From Pseudomonadota bacterium (GTDB lineage Bacteria; Pseudomonadota; Gammaproteobacteria; Burkholderiales; Burkholderiaceae_B), in NCBI GenBank assembly GCA_023389155.1, contig JAEWEV010000018.1, positions 124,001 to 188,000 on the forward strand: a stretch of DNA of 64,000 bases. Direction: 5' to 3'. Each line of letters starts with the position of its first letter. Within the stretch, counting starts at the first letter, position 1. Positions 9,203 to 17,169 of this stretch are shown here, one piece after another. The translations under genes and the position numbers were made by a program. The notes under the pieces are model-generated. The model was given only the letters and a program-made list of their open reading frames with translations, had not been told where the DNA came from and ran no database searches.

Positions 9203-10522
9203 TCAGTAATTCGAATCTGTACCGTAGTGGCGCAGTGAGAACATCGACATGACAAGAGCAATTGCCAGCGCACCTGCTGCCAGTATGAACAGGAGGGAAT
9301 ACTGCCCTCCCGATCTGGCAAACACAAACGACATTGCGTAGGCAGCGGCGGCCTGCATCAGTGCAAAGGAAGCGGTTGCGCGGCTCCAGGCGCTTCGCTG
9401 ACTGGCGGGCGAATGAGGCAGCATCTCGCGCAGACGTCCAAGAACCAGAGGCACAATACCCGGAGTAAAAGCGCCCATCACAAAACTGGAAATAACCAAC
9501 AGGAGCGGCGTTGCTGTCAGGACCGGAATCAGCACCACAAGCAGCTGCAGCAGCAATGCCCCGCGCAGAGTGGGGCCATAGCCGATTCGGTCGGCAACGG
9601 CGCCGCAAACCAGAGGTCCGGCAATGGCTCCCACACCGTAGACAATCCAGAATAACGAGCCTGTATTCACACCCCAACCAAGGCCGCGCGCGACAAAATC
9701 AACAAGAAACACCATGTGCGCAACCAGCCCCACCGCATTCAACCCGTAGATCATATAGAGCACAGCAAGGCTGCGCGAAGCCTGCCAGCGCGGTGGGGGC
9801 AGGTCTGCATTCACCGGGGCGCCCGCTGCTTGAGTCGGCTGACTTGCCGATACGCCTGGCGTACCTGCAGACTGGGACTGCGACACTGCGCCGGTCCGCT
9901 GCCTGCCGGATGCATGGTCGGCCTCCGCCTCTGGCTGTGGCCACCACGACCAGACTAACAGGGTCAGCAATAATGAAATGAAGCCAAGCCCTCCCCAGGT
10001 TTGCGACAGACCGATATTGAGCAATAGCGGCACAAGTGTGCCGGAAGCGGCCACACCCAGGCCAACCCCCATAAAGATTACCCCACTGGCAAGCCCCCTG
10101 CGCGAGGGCCGGACAAAAGGAAGAATGGAGGTAGCTGCCACAACCATCAACGCACCGCCGGATACCCCCGAGACGAAACGCCAAAGAAAGAACCAGATAA
10201 ATGTAACCGGAACGGCACAGGCAAAAAACGCGGCGCAGGCCAGCAGCATCATCAGCCTGAGCGACACAATGGTACCGATACGTCTGGCGATCACGGTGCC
10301 CAGCAACGCGCCTGCAAGATAACCGCCGAGATTGGCCGCCCCCAGATAGGCTGCCGTCGCTGCCGGGAACCAGTGAGCATTGATAATCGCCGGTAGCAAG
10401 GGCGTATAGGCGAACCGCGCCAGGCCGATGCCAACCAGACTGGCGCACAGCCCCGCTGTCAGGATTTTCCATTCTGGAAAGGCCGGTCCAGCCGTTTTAT
10501 TTCCTGACTGTGATTGTTGCAT
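9203..10522 (-). CDS. YbfB/YjiJ-family MFS transporter
   Basis: A 439-residue polytopic membrane protein of the major facilitator superfamily, close to the YbfB/YjiJ group. The first helix AGLCASLVGIGLARFAYTPL is the group hallmark, and about twelve hydrophobic segments follow. A Pro/Ala/Gln-rich cytoplasmic loop lies between the two halves (about residues 205-250). Transport substrate is unknown; members are usually called exporters. I prefer the ATG at 10522. An in-frame ATG at 10636 would add 38 polar residues; it has a passable AGCAGG site but overlaps a palindrome. The gene occupies the position where phnG and the start of phnH should be. Confidence 0.82.
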   Translation of the reverse strand: MQQSQSGNKTAGPAFPEWKILTAGLCASLVGIGLARFAYTPLLPAIINAHWFPAATAAYLGAANLGGYLAGALLGTVIARRIGTIVSLRLMMLLACAAFFACAVPVTFIWFFLWRFVSGVSGGALMVVAATSILPFVRPSRRGLASGVIFMGVGLGVAASGTLVPLLLNIGLSQTWGGLGFISLLLTLLVWSWWPQPEAEADHASGRQRTGAVSQSQSAGTPGVSASQPTQAAGAPVNADLPPPRWQASRSLAVLYMIYGLNAVGLVAHMVFLVDFVARGLGWGVNTGSLFWIVYGVGAIAGPLVCGAVADRIGYGPTLRGALLLQLLVVLIPVLTATPLLLVISSFVMGAFTPGIVPLVLGRLREMLPHSPASQRSAWSRATASFALMQAAAAYAMSFVFARSGGQYSLLFILAAGALAIALVMSMFSLRHYGTDSNY

Positions 10523-10636
10523 CGTGTACGACTCGTTTTTTGAGGGTGAACTACGGCCTGCCTGGGTGATGTGCGTGGTCGAATCTGGTGTGATTGGTCG
10601 ACCGTGCTGGCTGGCGGCTATGCTGAAAACGGCCAT

Positions 10637-10657
10637 TTTAATACCTGCTGTATTAAA
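10637..10657. promoter_or_regulatory. palindromic operator candidate upstream of the MFS gene
   Basis: Perfect 8-bp arms (TTTAATAC and GTATTAAA) separated by five bases, 115 bases upstream of the preferred MFS start. The size and AT-rich arms suit a TetR- or MarR-type dimer. No regulator gene is adjacent, so the binding protein is unknown. Confidence 0.4.
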
Positions 10658-10749
10658 TGCCTACCGTAGCATGAATGGCATGCGAACATAATCGTCGATT
10701 TACCTTTGCCAAAAAGGCCTGGCATGCATGCGATCAACCCAGGGTCGGG

Positions 10750-10777
10750 TTGACTGAGCTGCGTGAGAGGGTAACAT
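10750..10777 (+). promoter_or_regulatory. possible sigma-70 promoter for the aadA-like gene
   Basis: TTGACT (-35) and TAACAT (-10) are spaced by 16 bases, ending 28 bases before the ATG at 10806. An inverted repeat (GTGAGA / TCTCAC, 10763-10768 and 10778-10783) covers the -10 region, and a second (TCAACCC / GGGTTGA, 10734-10740 and 10747-10753) overlaps the -35. Either may be an operator or part of a leader hairpin. Confidence 0.35.
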
Positions 10778-10805
10778 TCTCACAACCCAATTTTTGTTTA
10801 TATAT

Positions 10806-11585
10806 ATGATGCATCCTATAGCGATCGTACCTGCCGAAGCAAATAAAGTACTGTCAATTGTCCGGAAACAACTGGGAGATTCACTATTGGCTGTTTATCT
10901 CCATGGCTCGGCTGTGACTGGTGGACTTCGCCCCCGCAGCGACCTGGATTTGCTTGTCGTCATTAACCAAGCAATGGCATCCGAGACTCGAAAATGCCTT
11001 GCTTCCGAGTTAATGGAGGTATCCGGACGATACCCTTTTGATCCGGATGGGCGCCTCCCTCTTGAAGTGATTATCTTCTTGCGCTCAGATCTTGCTGAGC
11101 CGCTCTACCCTGCCCGAAGCGAATTCATTTACGGTGAGTGGTTACGTCAGAACTATGAGGCAGGTGAGGGTTCCGAGCCTGCCCGTGATCCGGAACTTAC
11201 CTTGGTGCTGGCCCAATCATGGCGGGAAGCGAAACCGTTAATCGGACCGATAGCAAGCGAGCTCCTGCCAAAAATTCCAGAATCTGATGTACGTCGCGCG
11301 ATCAGAGATGTTCTACCCGCCTTGATCGCCACGCTGCAGGCAGATGAGCGCAACGTCCTGTTAACTTTGGCGCGTATGTGGCGCACATCAGTCACCGGTG
11401 AATTTATCTCGAAGGATGTAGCTGCCGATTGGGCGGCTACCCGGCTTCCGGCTGAACAAGCGGATATTTTAATTAAAGCGCGCGAAGCTTACTTGAGCGG
11501 ATGTGAAAGTGATTGGCAAAATCGCCAGCAGGTACTCCAGCATACTGTTAACTCCCTGCGCGATCACATCTTGGCGAATCTGTGA
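10806..11585 (+). CDS. AadA-type aminoglycoside nucleotidyltransferase (ANT(3'')-like)
   Basis: A 259-residue protein resembling aminoglycoside 3''- and 9-adenylyltransferases, which inactivate streptomycin and/or spectinomycin by AMP transfer. The nucleotidyltransferase core is present: LHGSAVTGGLRPRSDLDLL at residues 32-50, with metal-binding D46 and D48, and a third acidic residue in LEVII (E87). The C-terminal DERNVLLTLARMW and SKDVAADWA blocks are AadA hallmarks. It is clearly diverged from integron cassette aadA genes as I know them, and I see no attC-like site downstream. Two ATGs (10806, 10809) are possible, neither with a good ribosome site. Whether it gives resistance in this host is unknown. 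Confidence 0.85.
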   Translation: MMHPIAIVPAEANKVLSIVRKQLGDSLLAVYLHGSAVTGGLRPRSDLDLLVVINQAMASETRKCLASELMEVSGRYPFDPDGRLPLEVIIFLRSDLAEPLYPARSEFIYGEWLRQNYEAGEGSEPARDPELTLVLAQSWREAKPLIGPIASELLPKIPESDVRRAIRDVLPALIATLQADERNVLLTLARMWRTSVTGEFISKDVAADWAATRLPAEQADILIKAREAYLSGCESDWQNRQQVLQHTVNSLRDHILANL

Positions 11586-11765
11586 AAAGCGGCTCGTGTG
11601 CCACACTGCACCCATCGTACAGCCGTCTTATGTCCAAAATACCCAACACCCTCCGGCATCACAAAACACAAGTCGAAGCCCCGACTATGACGGCTCCTTC
11701 GTTCTAAACGAATACCATCGGTTACGGACTGTCGGAGTTCGCAAAGGAATTAGATTCTGTCCGTG

Positions 11766-12755
11766 TCACCTCTCATTCTCTTGCGTCGATGATTCGCTGG
11801 CCAGCAGTGAGCAGAACCGGTCCAGATCCACATTCCCGCCACTGATGATGATACCGACCCGCTTGCCACGGACCAGCTCTTTGACCGTGCTGGCGCCGGC
11901 AAGCGACAGGCAGCCGGTTGGCTCCACCAGCATTTTCATGCGCTCGGCATAAAACCGCATGGTGCTGACCAGTTGCGCATCGGTGACAGTCAGGATGTCA
12001 GTGACCTCGCGCTGGATGATCGGAAAGGTATAGTTGCCAAGAAACTGTGTCTGCGCACCATCGGCAATGGTTCGTGGCATGTCAATGTGGACAATACGTC
12101 CGGTGCGCAGGGATTGCTGTGCATCATTGCCTGCTTCAGGCTCTACTCCGTAGACTTTGCAATCCGGGGCGAGCGCGCGCGCAGACAGCGCCGACCCAGA
12201 GATCAGGCCACCTCCGCCAAGACAGACAAACAACATATCCAGGGGCCCCGTCTCTTCCAGGAGTTCCATGGTGGCTGTGCCCTGGCCCGCGATCACATCC
12301 GGATGATCGTAGGGTGGAATAATGGTGTAGCCATGCTCGCGCGCCAGATTGTCAGCGATAGCAGCACGATCTTCCGTATAGCGATCGTACTGCACGACCT
12401 GTGCACCATAGCCACGCGTTGCCGCGAGCTTGGCGGCAGGTGCATCCAGCGGCATGACAATCGTAGCTTTCACATTCAGCAGTGCGGCCGCCAGCGCCAC
12501 GCCCTGGGCATGGTTGCCTGAAGAAAAAGCGATCACACCTGCACGCTTGTGAGCGTCGTCCAGTGCAGCGATCGCATTGAAGGCCCCGCGGAACTTGAAA
12601 GCGCCGATACGCTGAAAATTCTCACATTTAAAATAAAGGCTGGCATCCAACTGCGCGTCTATTGTTCTTGAGCGCATAACCGGCGTACGGTGGGCGTAGC
12701 CTTTGATACGTTCTGCTGCAGTCTTTACATCGTCATAGGTAGGCAAGTTCAGCAT
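11766..12755 (-). CDS. PLP-dependent ammonia-lyase (threo-3-hydroxyaspartate ammonia-lyase / serine racemase type)
   Basis: A 329-residue fold-type II PLP enzyme. The Schiff-base lysine is K54 in FQRIGAFKFRGAFNA. SSGNHAQG and the phosphate-binding GGGGL motif follow, with SGGNVDL near the end. The length (no ACT domain) and sequence style fit threo-3-hydroxy-L-aspartate ammonia-lyase and serine racemase rather than biosynthetic threonine deaminase. It would convert a hydroxy-amino acid to a 2-oxo acid and ammonia in the cytoplasm. The ATG follows CAGGAG. It is transcribed away from the D-amino-acid dehydrogenase gene, with a 128-base shared upstream region. Confidence 0.85.
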   Translation of the reverse strand: MLNLPTYDDVKTAAERIKGYAHRTPVMRSRTIDAQLDASLYFKCENFQRIGAFKFRGAFNAIAALDDAHKRAGVIAFSSGNHAQGVALAAALLNVKATIVMPLDAPAAKLAATRGYGAQVVQYDRYTEDRAAIADNLAREHGYTIIPPYDHPDVIAGQGTATMELLEETGPLDMLFVCLGGGGLISGSALSARALAPDCKVYGVEPEAGNDAQQSLRTGRIVHIDMPRTIADGAQTQFLGNYTFPIIQREVTDILTVTDAQLVSTMRFYAERMKMLVEPTGCLSLAGASTVKELVRGKRVGIIISGGNVDLDRFCSLLASESSTQENER

Positions 12756-12883
12756 AGGGCTCCTGTTTACTTAGCGGTCAGGCACACGACGCGCGGTGAC
12801 CTGATGGTTCACGTCATTCGCATATTCTACCTGTGTTTGAACAGTTACAATGAAGGCTTCATTTGGCATCATCGAGAAGGTCC

Positions 12884-14146
12884 ATGTCTATCAGCAGAAA
12901 TTCAGTCGCAATTATCGGCGCCGGTATTGTCGGACTTTGTACGGCGCGCTCACTGCGCCAGGCCGGCTGGCAGGTGACGGTTTTCGACTCCCAGGATCCG
13001 GGTTCACAATGCTCTTTTGGCAATGCGGGCGCGCTGTCCGAGGGGTCTGTGGCGCCACTTGCCATGCCGGGTGTCATCAAACAGGCTGCGTCCATGCTGC
13101 TGGACCGCAACAGCGCGCTGCATGTCCCATTCGACTACTGGGTGCAGGCCATGCCCTGGTTCATGCGCTTCATCGCAGCATCGCGACCGGAACGCGTGAA
13201 GCAGATTGCCTCTGCGCTCCATACTTTGCTTTCGGGATCGGTGTCAAATCATCAGGCGCTTGCACGGGAAATCGGCTGCACGGAACTCATCAAAACAACG
13301 GGACAGCTGCATCTGTACCCAAACAGCGAGGCTCGCGACAAAGACAAAGCATCATGGCAACTGAAAGCCGACTATGGAATGCGGATGCAGGATGTCGATC
13401 GCGCGGCCATCAAGGAGCTTGAGCCGGCGGTCAGTGACAACTATCGCTGCGGCTGGTTCCTGCCGGAAGAAGGCTGGGTCACAGACCCATACCGGTATTC
13501 ACAGGCGATCAGTCGGGCCAACCATGAAAGTGGGATTGCATTTGTCAATGCAGGTGTGACCCGACTGCATCGTGCCGATGACAAATGGAATTTACACAGT
13601 GGAGATCAGTCCTGGCAGACGGACCATATCGTGATATGTGCAGGCATGGGATCCCGGGAATTGCTTGCCACGCTGAATCTGCCCATCCCGCTGGAAAGCC
13701 AGCGTGGCTACCATGTGCAGGTTCCTGATCCCGGTATCAGCCTGTCACGCATCGTGGTGCTGGCCGACCGGAAAATATTCATGAACCCGCTGCAAGGTCA
13801 GTTGCGTATTGCCGGCACCGTTGAATTTGGCGGTATCCGCAAGCCCATGAATACCCGTCGCGCGCTACTGCTGAAAGATCACGCGCAAGCCGGCCTGGAT
13901 CATGTGAATACCAACGGCTTTACAATATGGATGGGTCATCGTCCCTGCCTGCCAGACTCAATGCCAGTCATCGGCCCGGTTGCCAAATGGCCTGGCCTTT
14001 GGTGTAACTTCGGGCATGGCCATCTGGGTCTGACCGGGTCTGCAAACTCAGGCAAGTTGCTGGCCCGCGCCATGGCAGGAGGTGCCACTGCGACAGAACT
14101 GGCGCCATTCTCTCCTGAACGCTTCCAGCAATCACATGCACAATAA
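12884..14146 (+). CDS. FAD-dependent D-amino-acid dehydrogenase (DadA-like)
   Basis: A 420-residue flavoprotein of the DAO/DadA family. Such enzymes oxidise D-amino acids to 2-oxo acids and pass electrons to the membrane quinone pool. The FAD-binding motif SVAIIGAGIVGLCTARSL lies at about residues 7-24, and the C-terminal WCNFGHGHLGLTGSANSG block is typical of DadA. ATG at 12884 follows GAGAAGG and is preferred to a TTG at 12863. It faces away from the ammonia-lyase gene, which suggests joint use of D- or hydroxy-amino acids. Glycine oxidase or hydroxyproline dehydrogenase activity cannot be excluded by eye. Confidence 0.85.
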   Translation: MSISRNSVAIIGAGIVGLCTARSLRQAGWQVTVFDSQDPGSQCSFGNAGALSEGSVAPLAMPGVIKQAASMLLDRNSALHVPFDYWVQAMPWFMRFIAASRPERVKQIASALHTLLSGSVSNHQALAREIGCTELIKTTGQLHLYPNSEARDKDKASWQLKADYGMRMQDVDRAAIKELEPAVSDNYRCGWFLPEEGWVTDPYRYSQAISRANHESGIAFVNAGVTRLHRADDKWNLHSGDQSWQTDHIVICAGMGSRELLATLNLPIPLESQRGYHVQVPDPGISLSRIVVLADRKIFMNPLQGQLRIAGTVEFGGIRKPMNTRRALLLKDHAQAGLDHVNTNGFTIWMGHRPCLPDSMPVIGPVAKWPGLWCNFGHGHLGLTGSANSGKLLARAMAGGATATELAPFSPERFQQSHAQ

Positions 14147-14194
14147 AAAACAGCGCTGCAGCAGAACCGTTGTGATGTCTCTGCCGTAGCGCTG
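14145..14194 (-). terminator. rho-independent terminator for the Bug/lactonase/SDR operon
   Basis: On the minus strand, arms CAGCGCT and AGCGCTG (with inner GCAGA/TCTGC pairing) are followed by six T. It lies just beyond the convergent end of the dadA-like gene, 120 bases downstream of the Bug gene. Confidence 0.65.
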
Positions 14195-14315
14195 CACTCT
14201 TCACCGATAGCAATAATAAGCTTTGCCGTGCCTGCAACCGTTTTGGTCTGCCCGCGGACCCGGGACATGCAGCCCCGTCCGGTGCGTGGCCGGGTCGCAA
14301 GCCTGTTCAGACAGC

Positions 14316-15296
14316 CTATTCATTCATGTGAATATTCTCTGCCTTGATGAGCTCGCCCCATTTTTTTGTGTCCTCATCTACCAGCGTAGCAAATTGTTCG
14401 GGCTCCAGGTCACCCACATCCAGGCCCGAAGTCTTGACATACTCCTGAACCGATGGCGTTTTCATGACCGCACGATATGCCTCATTGAGTTCTTTCACTT
14501 TTTCGTCGGGCGTATCAGTCGGCGCAAAGACACCATACCAGTTGGTGGCATGAACATTCTGGATACCCAGTTCATCGAACGTCGGTACATCAGGCAATGC
14601 CGCTGACCGCGTATCGGACGCAACGCCAATCGGCACCAGGCTGCCATTCTTGATATGCTGAACCAGACCAGAGACATCACCGAAAAAGCCGTCAACCTGT
14701 CCGCCAATCGTGGCCGTGATTGCCGGGGCGGCACCGCCGTAAGGCACGATCAGCGTGTTAGCCTTGGTTGCAATACGGAACTGTGCAATTGCCATGTGTG
14801 GCATACTGCCGACGCCCGATGTCGAGAGTGAGATGCCGTCAGGATTATTCTCCGCTTTTTCCAGCAACTCTTTCACACTTGTAATTCCACTTTTTTTGGA
14901 CACAACCAGCACCTCTGGAGTGGACACAAGCAGGGCAACCGGACGCAAATCCTTTGCGGGATCGTATACCAGTTTTTTGTACAGCCCCGGATTGACGGCA
15001 ATCGCTCCGGTTGAACTCAGGAACAGGGTATTGCCATCGGGTTTGGAACGCGTCACGGTACTGGCGGCAATTGCGCCATTGCCACCGGGTTTATTCTCGA
15101 CCACGATCGGCGTTTTCAGATGCGTCTCCAGTTCTTTACTTGTGACCCGCGCGATTGTATCGCCCGGGCCACCGGCAGGAAACGCTACCACGACATTGAC
15201 AGGGGGCGCAGCCACAGCGGCCTGACCTGCGGTGAAGCACAGAGCAGCCGCAAGCGGCATGACATATTTAGTATATTTTTTTCCGAATCCGGACAT
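14316..15296 (-). CDS. Bug/TctC-family periplasmic solute-binding protein
   Basis: A 326-residue tripartite tricarboxylate transporter receptor of the Bug type, abundant in Alcaligenaceae. A signal peptide ends near residue 29 (AGQAAVAAPP). The mature start VNVVVAFPAGGPGDTIAR and the NKPGGNGAIAASTV loop are the classic Bug ligand-site segments. No TctA or TctB membrane genes are adjacent, so it is an orphan receptor. It is the last gene behind SDR and SMP-30 genes, suggesting that its ligand is a sugar acid or lactone handled by them. The ATG follows AAGGAGG. Confidence 0.93.
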   Translation of the reverse strand: MSGFGKKYTKYVMPLAAALCFTAGQAAVAAPPVNVVVAFPAGGPGDTIARVTSKELETHLKTPIVVENKPGGNGAIAASTVTRSKPDGNTLFLSSTGAIAVNPGLYKKLVYDPAKDLRPVALLVSTPEVLVVSKKSGITSVKELLEKAENNPDGISLSTSGVGSMPHMAIAQFRIATKANTLIVPYGGAAPAITATIGGQVDGFFGDVSGLVQHIKNGSLVPIGVASDTRSAALPDVPTFDELGIQNVHATNWYGVFAPTDTPDEKVKELNEAYRAVMKTPSVQEYVKTSGLDVGDLEPEQFATLVDEDTKKWGELIKAENIHMNE

Positions 15297-15314
15297 GTTT
15301 TCCTCCTTGCGCCG

Positions 15315-16262
15315 TCAGGTACCCGCAATCCCTTGCGTATTGACGAACAGTGAATAAATAGACGTGCAGGACGCCATGAAAAGTCGATTTCGATGCAACC
15401 CTCCAAAACAAAGATTGGCGCATCTTTCGGGTAAGGCGATGTGACCCAGGGGCTCCCCTTGAGGGCTGAAAACTCTCACGCCGTCAAGCTCGGGGGTGCC
15501 CATTCCCCAGCCACACCACAAATTGCCATGAATATCCACCCGAAATCCATCGGGGGTTCCCTCACCTGCGCTGAACAGCACCCGCTGCCCGCTCAGGGTC
15601 CCATCTTCAGCACTGATGTCAAACACCAACAGATTACGTGGCTGCGCACGCGACTCAACGACATACAGTTGTGATTCATCGGGTGAAAATGCAAGGCCAT
15701 TGGGTCCGTTGACGCTATCGGTCATCAGCGCAACTTCCTGGGAAACAGGATCAATACGGTAAACGGCAGCGGGCAACTGCTGCTCGGCCTTTTCGCCCTG
15801 GTAATAACCAATGATGCCAAAGGGAGGATCGGTAAACCAGATCGAGCCATCCGATTTGACGACGACATCATTCGGCGAATTCAGCGGTTTGCCCTGGTAG
15901 CTGTCGGCCAGTACGGTAATGCGACCATCCAGTTCCGTCCGGGTAACACGACGCGTCAGATGTTCGCAGCTGACAAGCCGTCCTTCCCGATCCCGCGTAT
16001 TGCCATTAGCATAATTGGATGGACTTCGAATGGCATGTGACTGGCCGGTCAGCGCGTCCCATCGCATGATGCGATTGTTGGGAACGTCGCTCCAGAGCAG
16101 ACAGCCCCTGTCACCAAACCATACCGGCCCCTCGGCCCAGCGGCAGCCACTGGCAAGCCGTTCGACCGCGGCAAGTGGCAGGGTCAGCTCATGAAACCGC
16201 GGATCCAGCGCGACAACGGCAGGATCGGGGTAGCGGACAGGCGAATCAGTCACACCGTGCAC
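15315..16262 (-). CDS. SMP-30/gluconolactonase family lactone hydrolase
   Basis: A 315-residue six-bladed beta-propeller of the SMP-30/gluconolaconase/LRE family, which opens sugar lactones with a divalent metal. Metal-site motifs are visible in WAEGPVWF, PNDVVVKSDGSIWFTDPPFG and NGPNGLAFSPDE. The start is GTG at 16262, because GGAGG stands six bases before it; no better ATG exists. The start lies 17 bases inside the end of the SDR gene, so the two are coupled. It probably acts on the lactone produced by the SDR. Confidence 0.9.
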   Translation of the reverse strand: MHGVTDSPVRYPDPAVVALDPRFHELTLPLAAVERLASGCRWAEGPVWFGDRGCLLWSDVPNNRIMRWDALTGQSHAIRSPSNYANGNTRDREGRLVSCEHLTRRVTRTELDGRITVLADSYQGKPLNSPNDVVVKSDGSIWFTDPPFGIIGYYQGEKAEQQLPAAVYRIDPVSQEVALMTDSVNGPNGLAFSPDESQLYVVESRAQPRNLLVFDISAEDGTLSGQRVLFSAGEGTPDGFRVDIHGNLWCGWGMGTPELDGVRVFSPQGEPLGHIALPERCANLCFGGLHRNRLFMASCTSIYSLFVNTQGIAGT

Positions 16263-17043
16263 TCATGCCTCCATCTACGATAATTTCAGTACCGGTAATG
16301 AACCGGGCTTCATCCGATGCCAGGAACAACGCAGCATTGGCCGTATCGGTGCCATCGCCCATGAACGGCAGCGGAATGCGGGACTGGCGCTGGGCAAGCA
16401 GCGCGCTGACATCACCGCCAGCACGCTGGCCAGCCAGACGCGTTTCGACCATCGGTGTGTGCATCTGGCCCGGAATGACGGTGTTGCACCGGATATTGCG
16501 CTTGGCATACTCGATCGCGACTACGCGCGATAGCTGGATGATGCCGGCTTTGGCGCTGGCATAGCCAACCTGGGCCGAACCAGTCCAGCGAATGCCGGAT
16601 GTTGACGAAATATTGACGATACTGCCGGCGCCCTGCTTTTCCATCACGGGTAACACATACTTGCAGCCAAGATAGACGCTTTTCAGATTGAAGTCGATCT
16701 GGTTATCCCAGGTTTCTTCTTCCAGCGTTACCGGGCCACCTTTTCTTGAGCCGCCCACATTGTTTACCAGGATATCGACACGTCCGAAGGCATCTTCACA
16801 GGCGCGCACCATATCACGAACGGCATCAGCCGAGGTGACATCTGCGCTCCAGGTACGAATCGTTCCATTAACCTCATTAACACGGGTCACGGTTTCGGCA
16901 AGAGCATCCGGATTCATATCCACTGCGAACACACTGGCGCCTTCGCTTGCGAAACGCCACGCGATGGCACGTCCATTACCCCAGCCGGGACCAACGCTGC
17001 CTGCTCCCGTCACGATTGCAACCTTGTTCTCCAAACGCCCCAT
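16246..17043 (-). CDS. short-chain dehydrogenase/reductase (SDR)
   Basis: A 265-residue classical SDR. It has the nucleotide motif TGAGSVGPGWGNGRA near residue 12, NNVGG near 92, catalytic Ser in ISSTSGIRW and the YASAKAG active-site motif. It likely oxidises a sugar or hydroxy acid with NAD(P). ATG at 17043 follows AAGGA. The frame remains open upstream to 17163, but that part covers the divergent promoter. It heads a three-gene operon (SDR, lactonase, Bug) divergent from a LysR gene, consistent with sugar oxidation to a lactone followed by ring opening. The GPGWGNG insertion in the cofactor loop is unusual for SDRs. Confidence 0.9.
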   Translation of the reverse strand: MGRLENKVAIVTGAGSVGPGWGNGRAIAWRFASEGASVFAVDMNPDALAETVTRVNEVNGTIRTWSADVTSADAVRDMVRACEDAFGRVDILVNNVGGSRKGGPVTLEEETWDNQIDFNLKSVYLGCKYVLPVMEKQGAGSIVNISSTSGIRWTGSAQVGYASAKAGIIQLSRVVAIEYAKRNIRCNTVIPGQMHTPMVETRLAGQRAGGDVSALLAQRQSRIPLPFMGDGTDTANAALFLASDEARFITGTEIIVDGGMSARCD

Positions 17044-17123
17044 TGTCTCTGTCCTTTTATTTGTCTGAATACGTCCATTAACCATAACAGTCATGATGCG
17101 TGAGCGCCGGCAATACATCAAGA

Positions 17124-17162
17124 TCACAGTTGTGACTTCTGATATCGAAAAAACGTATATCA
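17124..17162. promoter_or_regulatory. LysR-type operator cluster in the SDR/LysR divergent promoter
   Basis: Two palindromes lie side by side. TGATAT-N11-ATATCA (17140-17145 and 17157-17162) has the T-N11-A architecture expected of LysR regulators. TCACA-GT-TGTGA lies at 17124-17135. The first ends eight bases before the LysR ATG, a position fit for autorepression. Confidence 0.5.
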
Positions 17163-17169
17163 TTGCAAT

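Noticed and set aside
9057..9677. Minus-strand frame of 206 codons overlapping the MFS gene
   Set aside because: Composition (many Arg, Cys, Ser) is that of a shadow frame, and the MFS protein in the other frame is clearly real.
11586..11765. Possible attC site or gene remnant downstream of the aadA-like gene
   Set aside because: I found no GTTRRRY/RYYYAAC core pair and no convincing protein fragment; the stretch is left unassigned.
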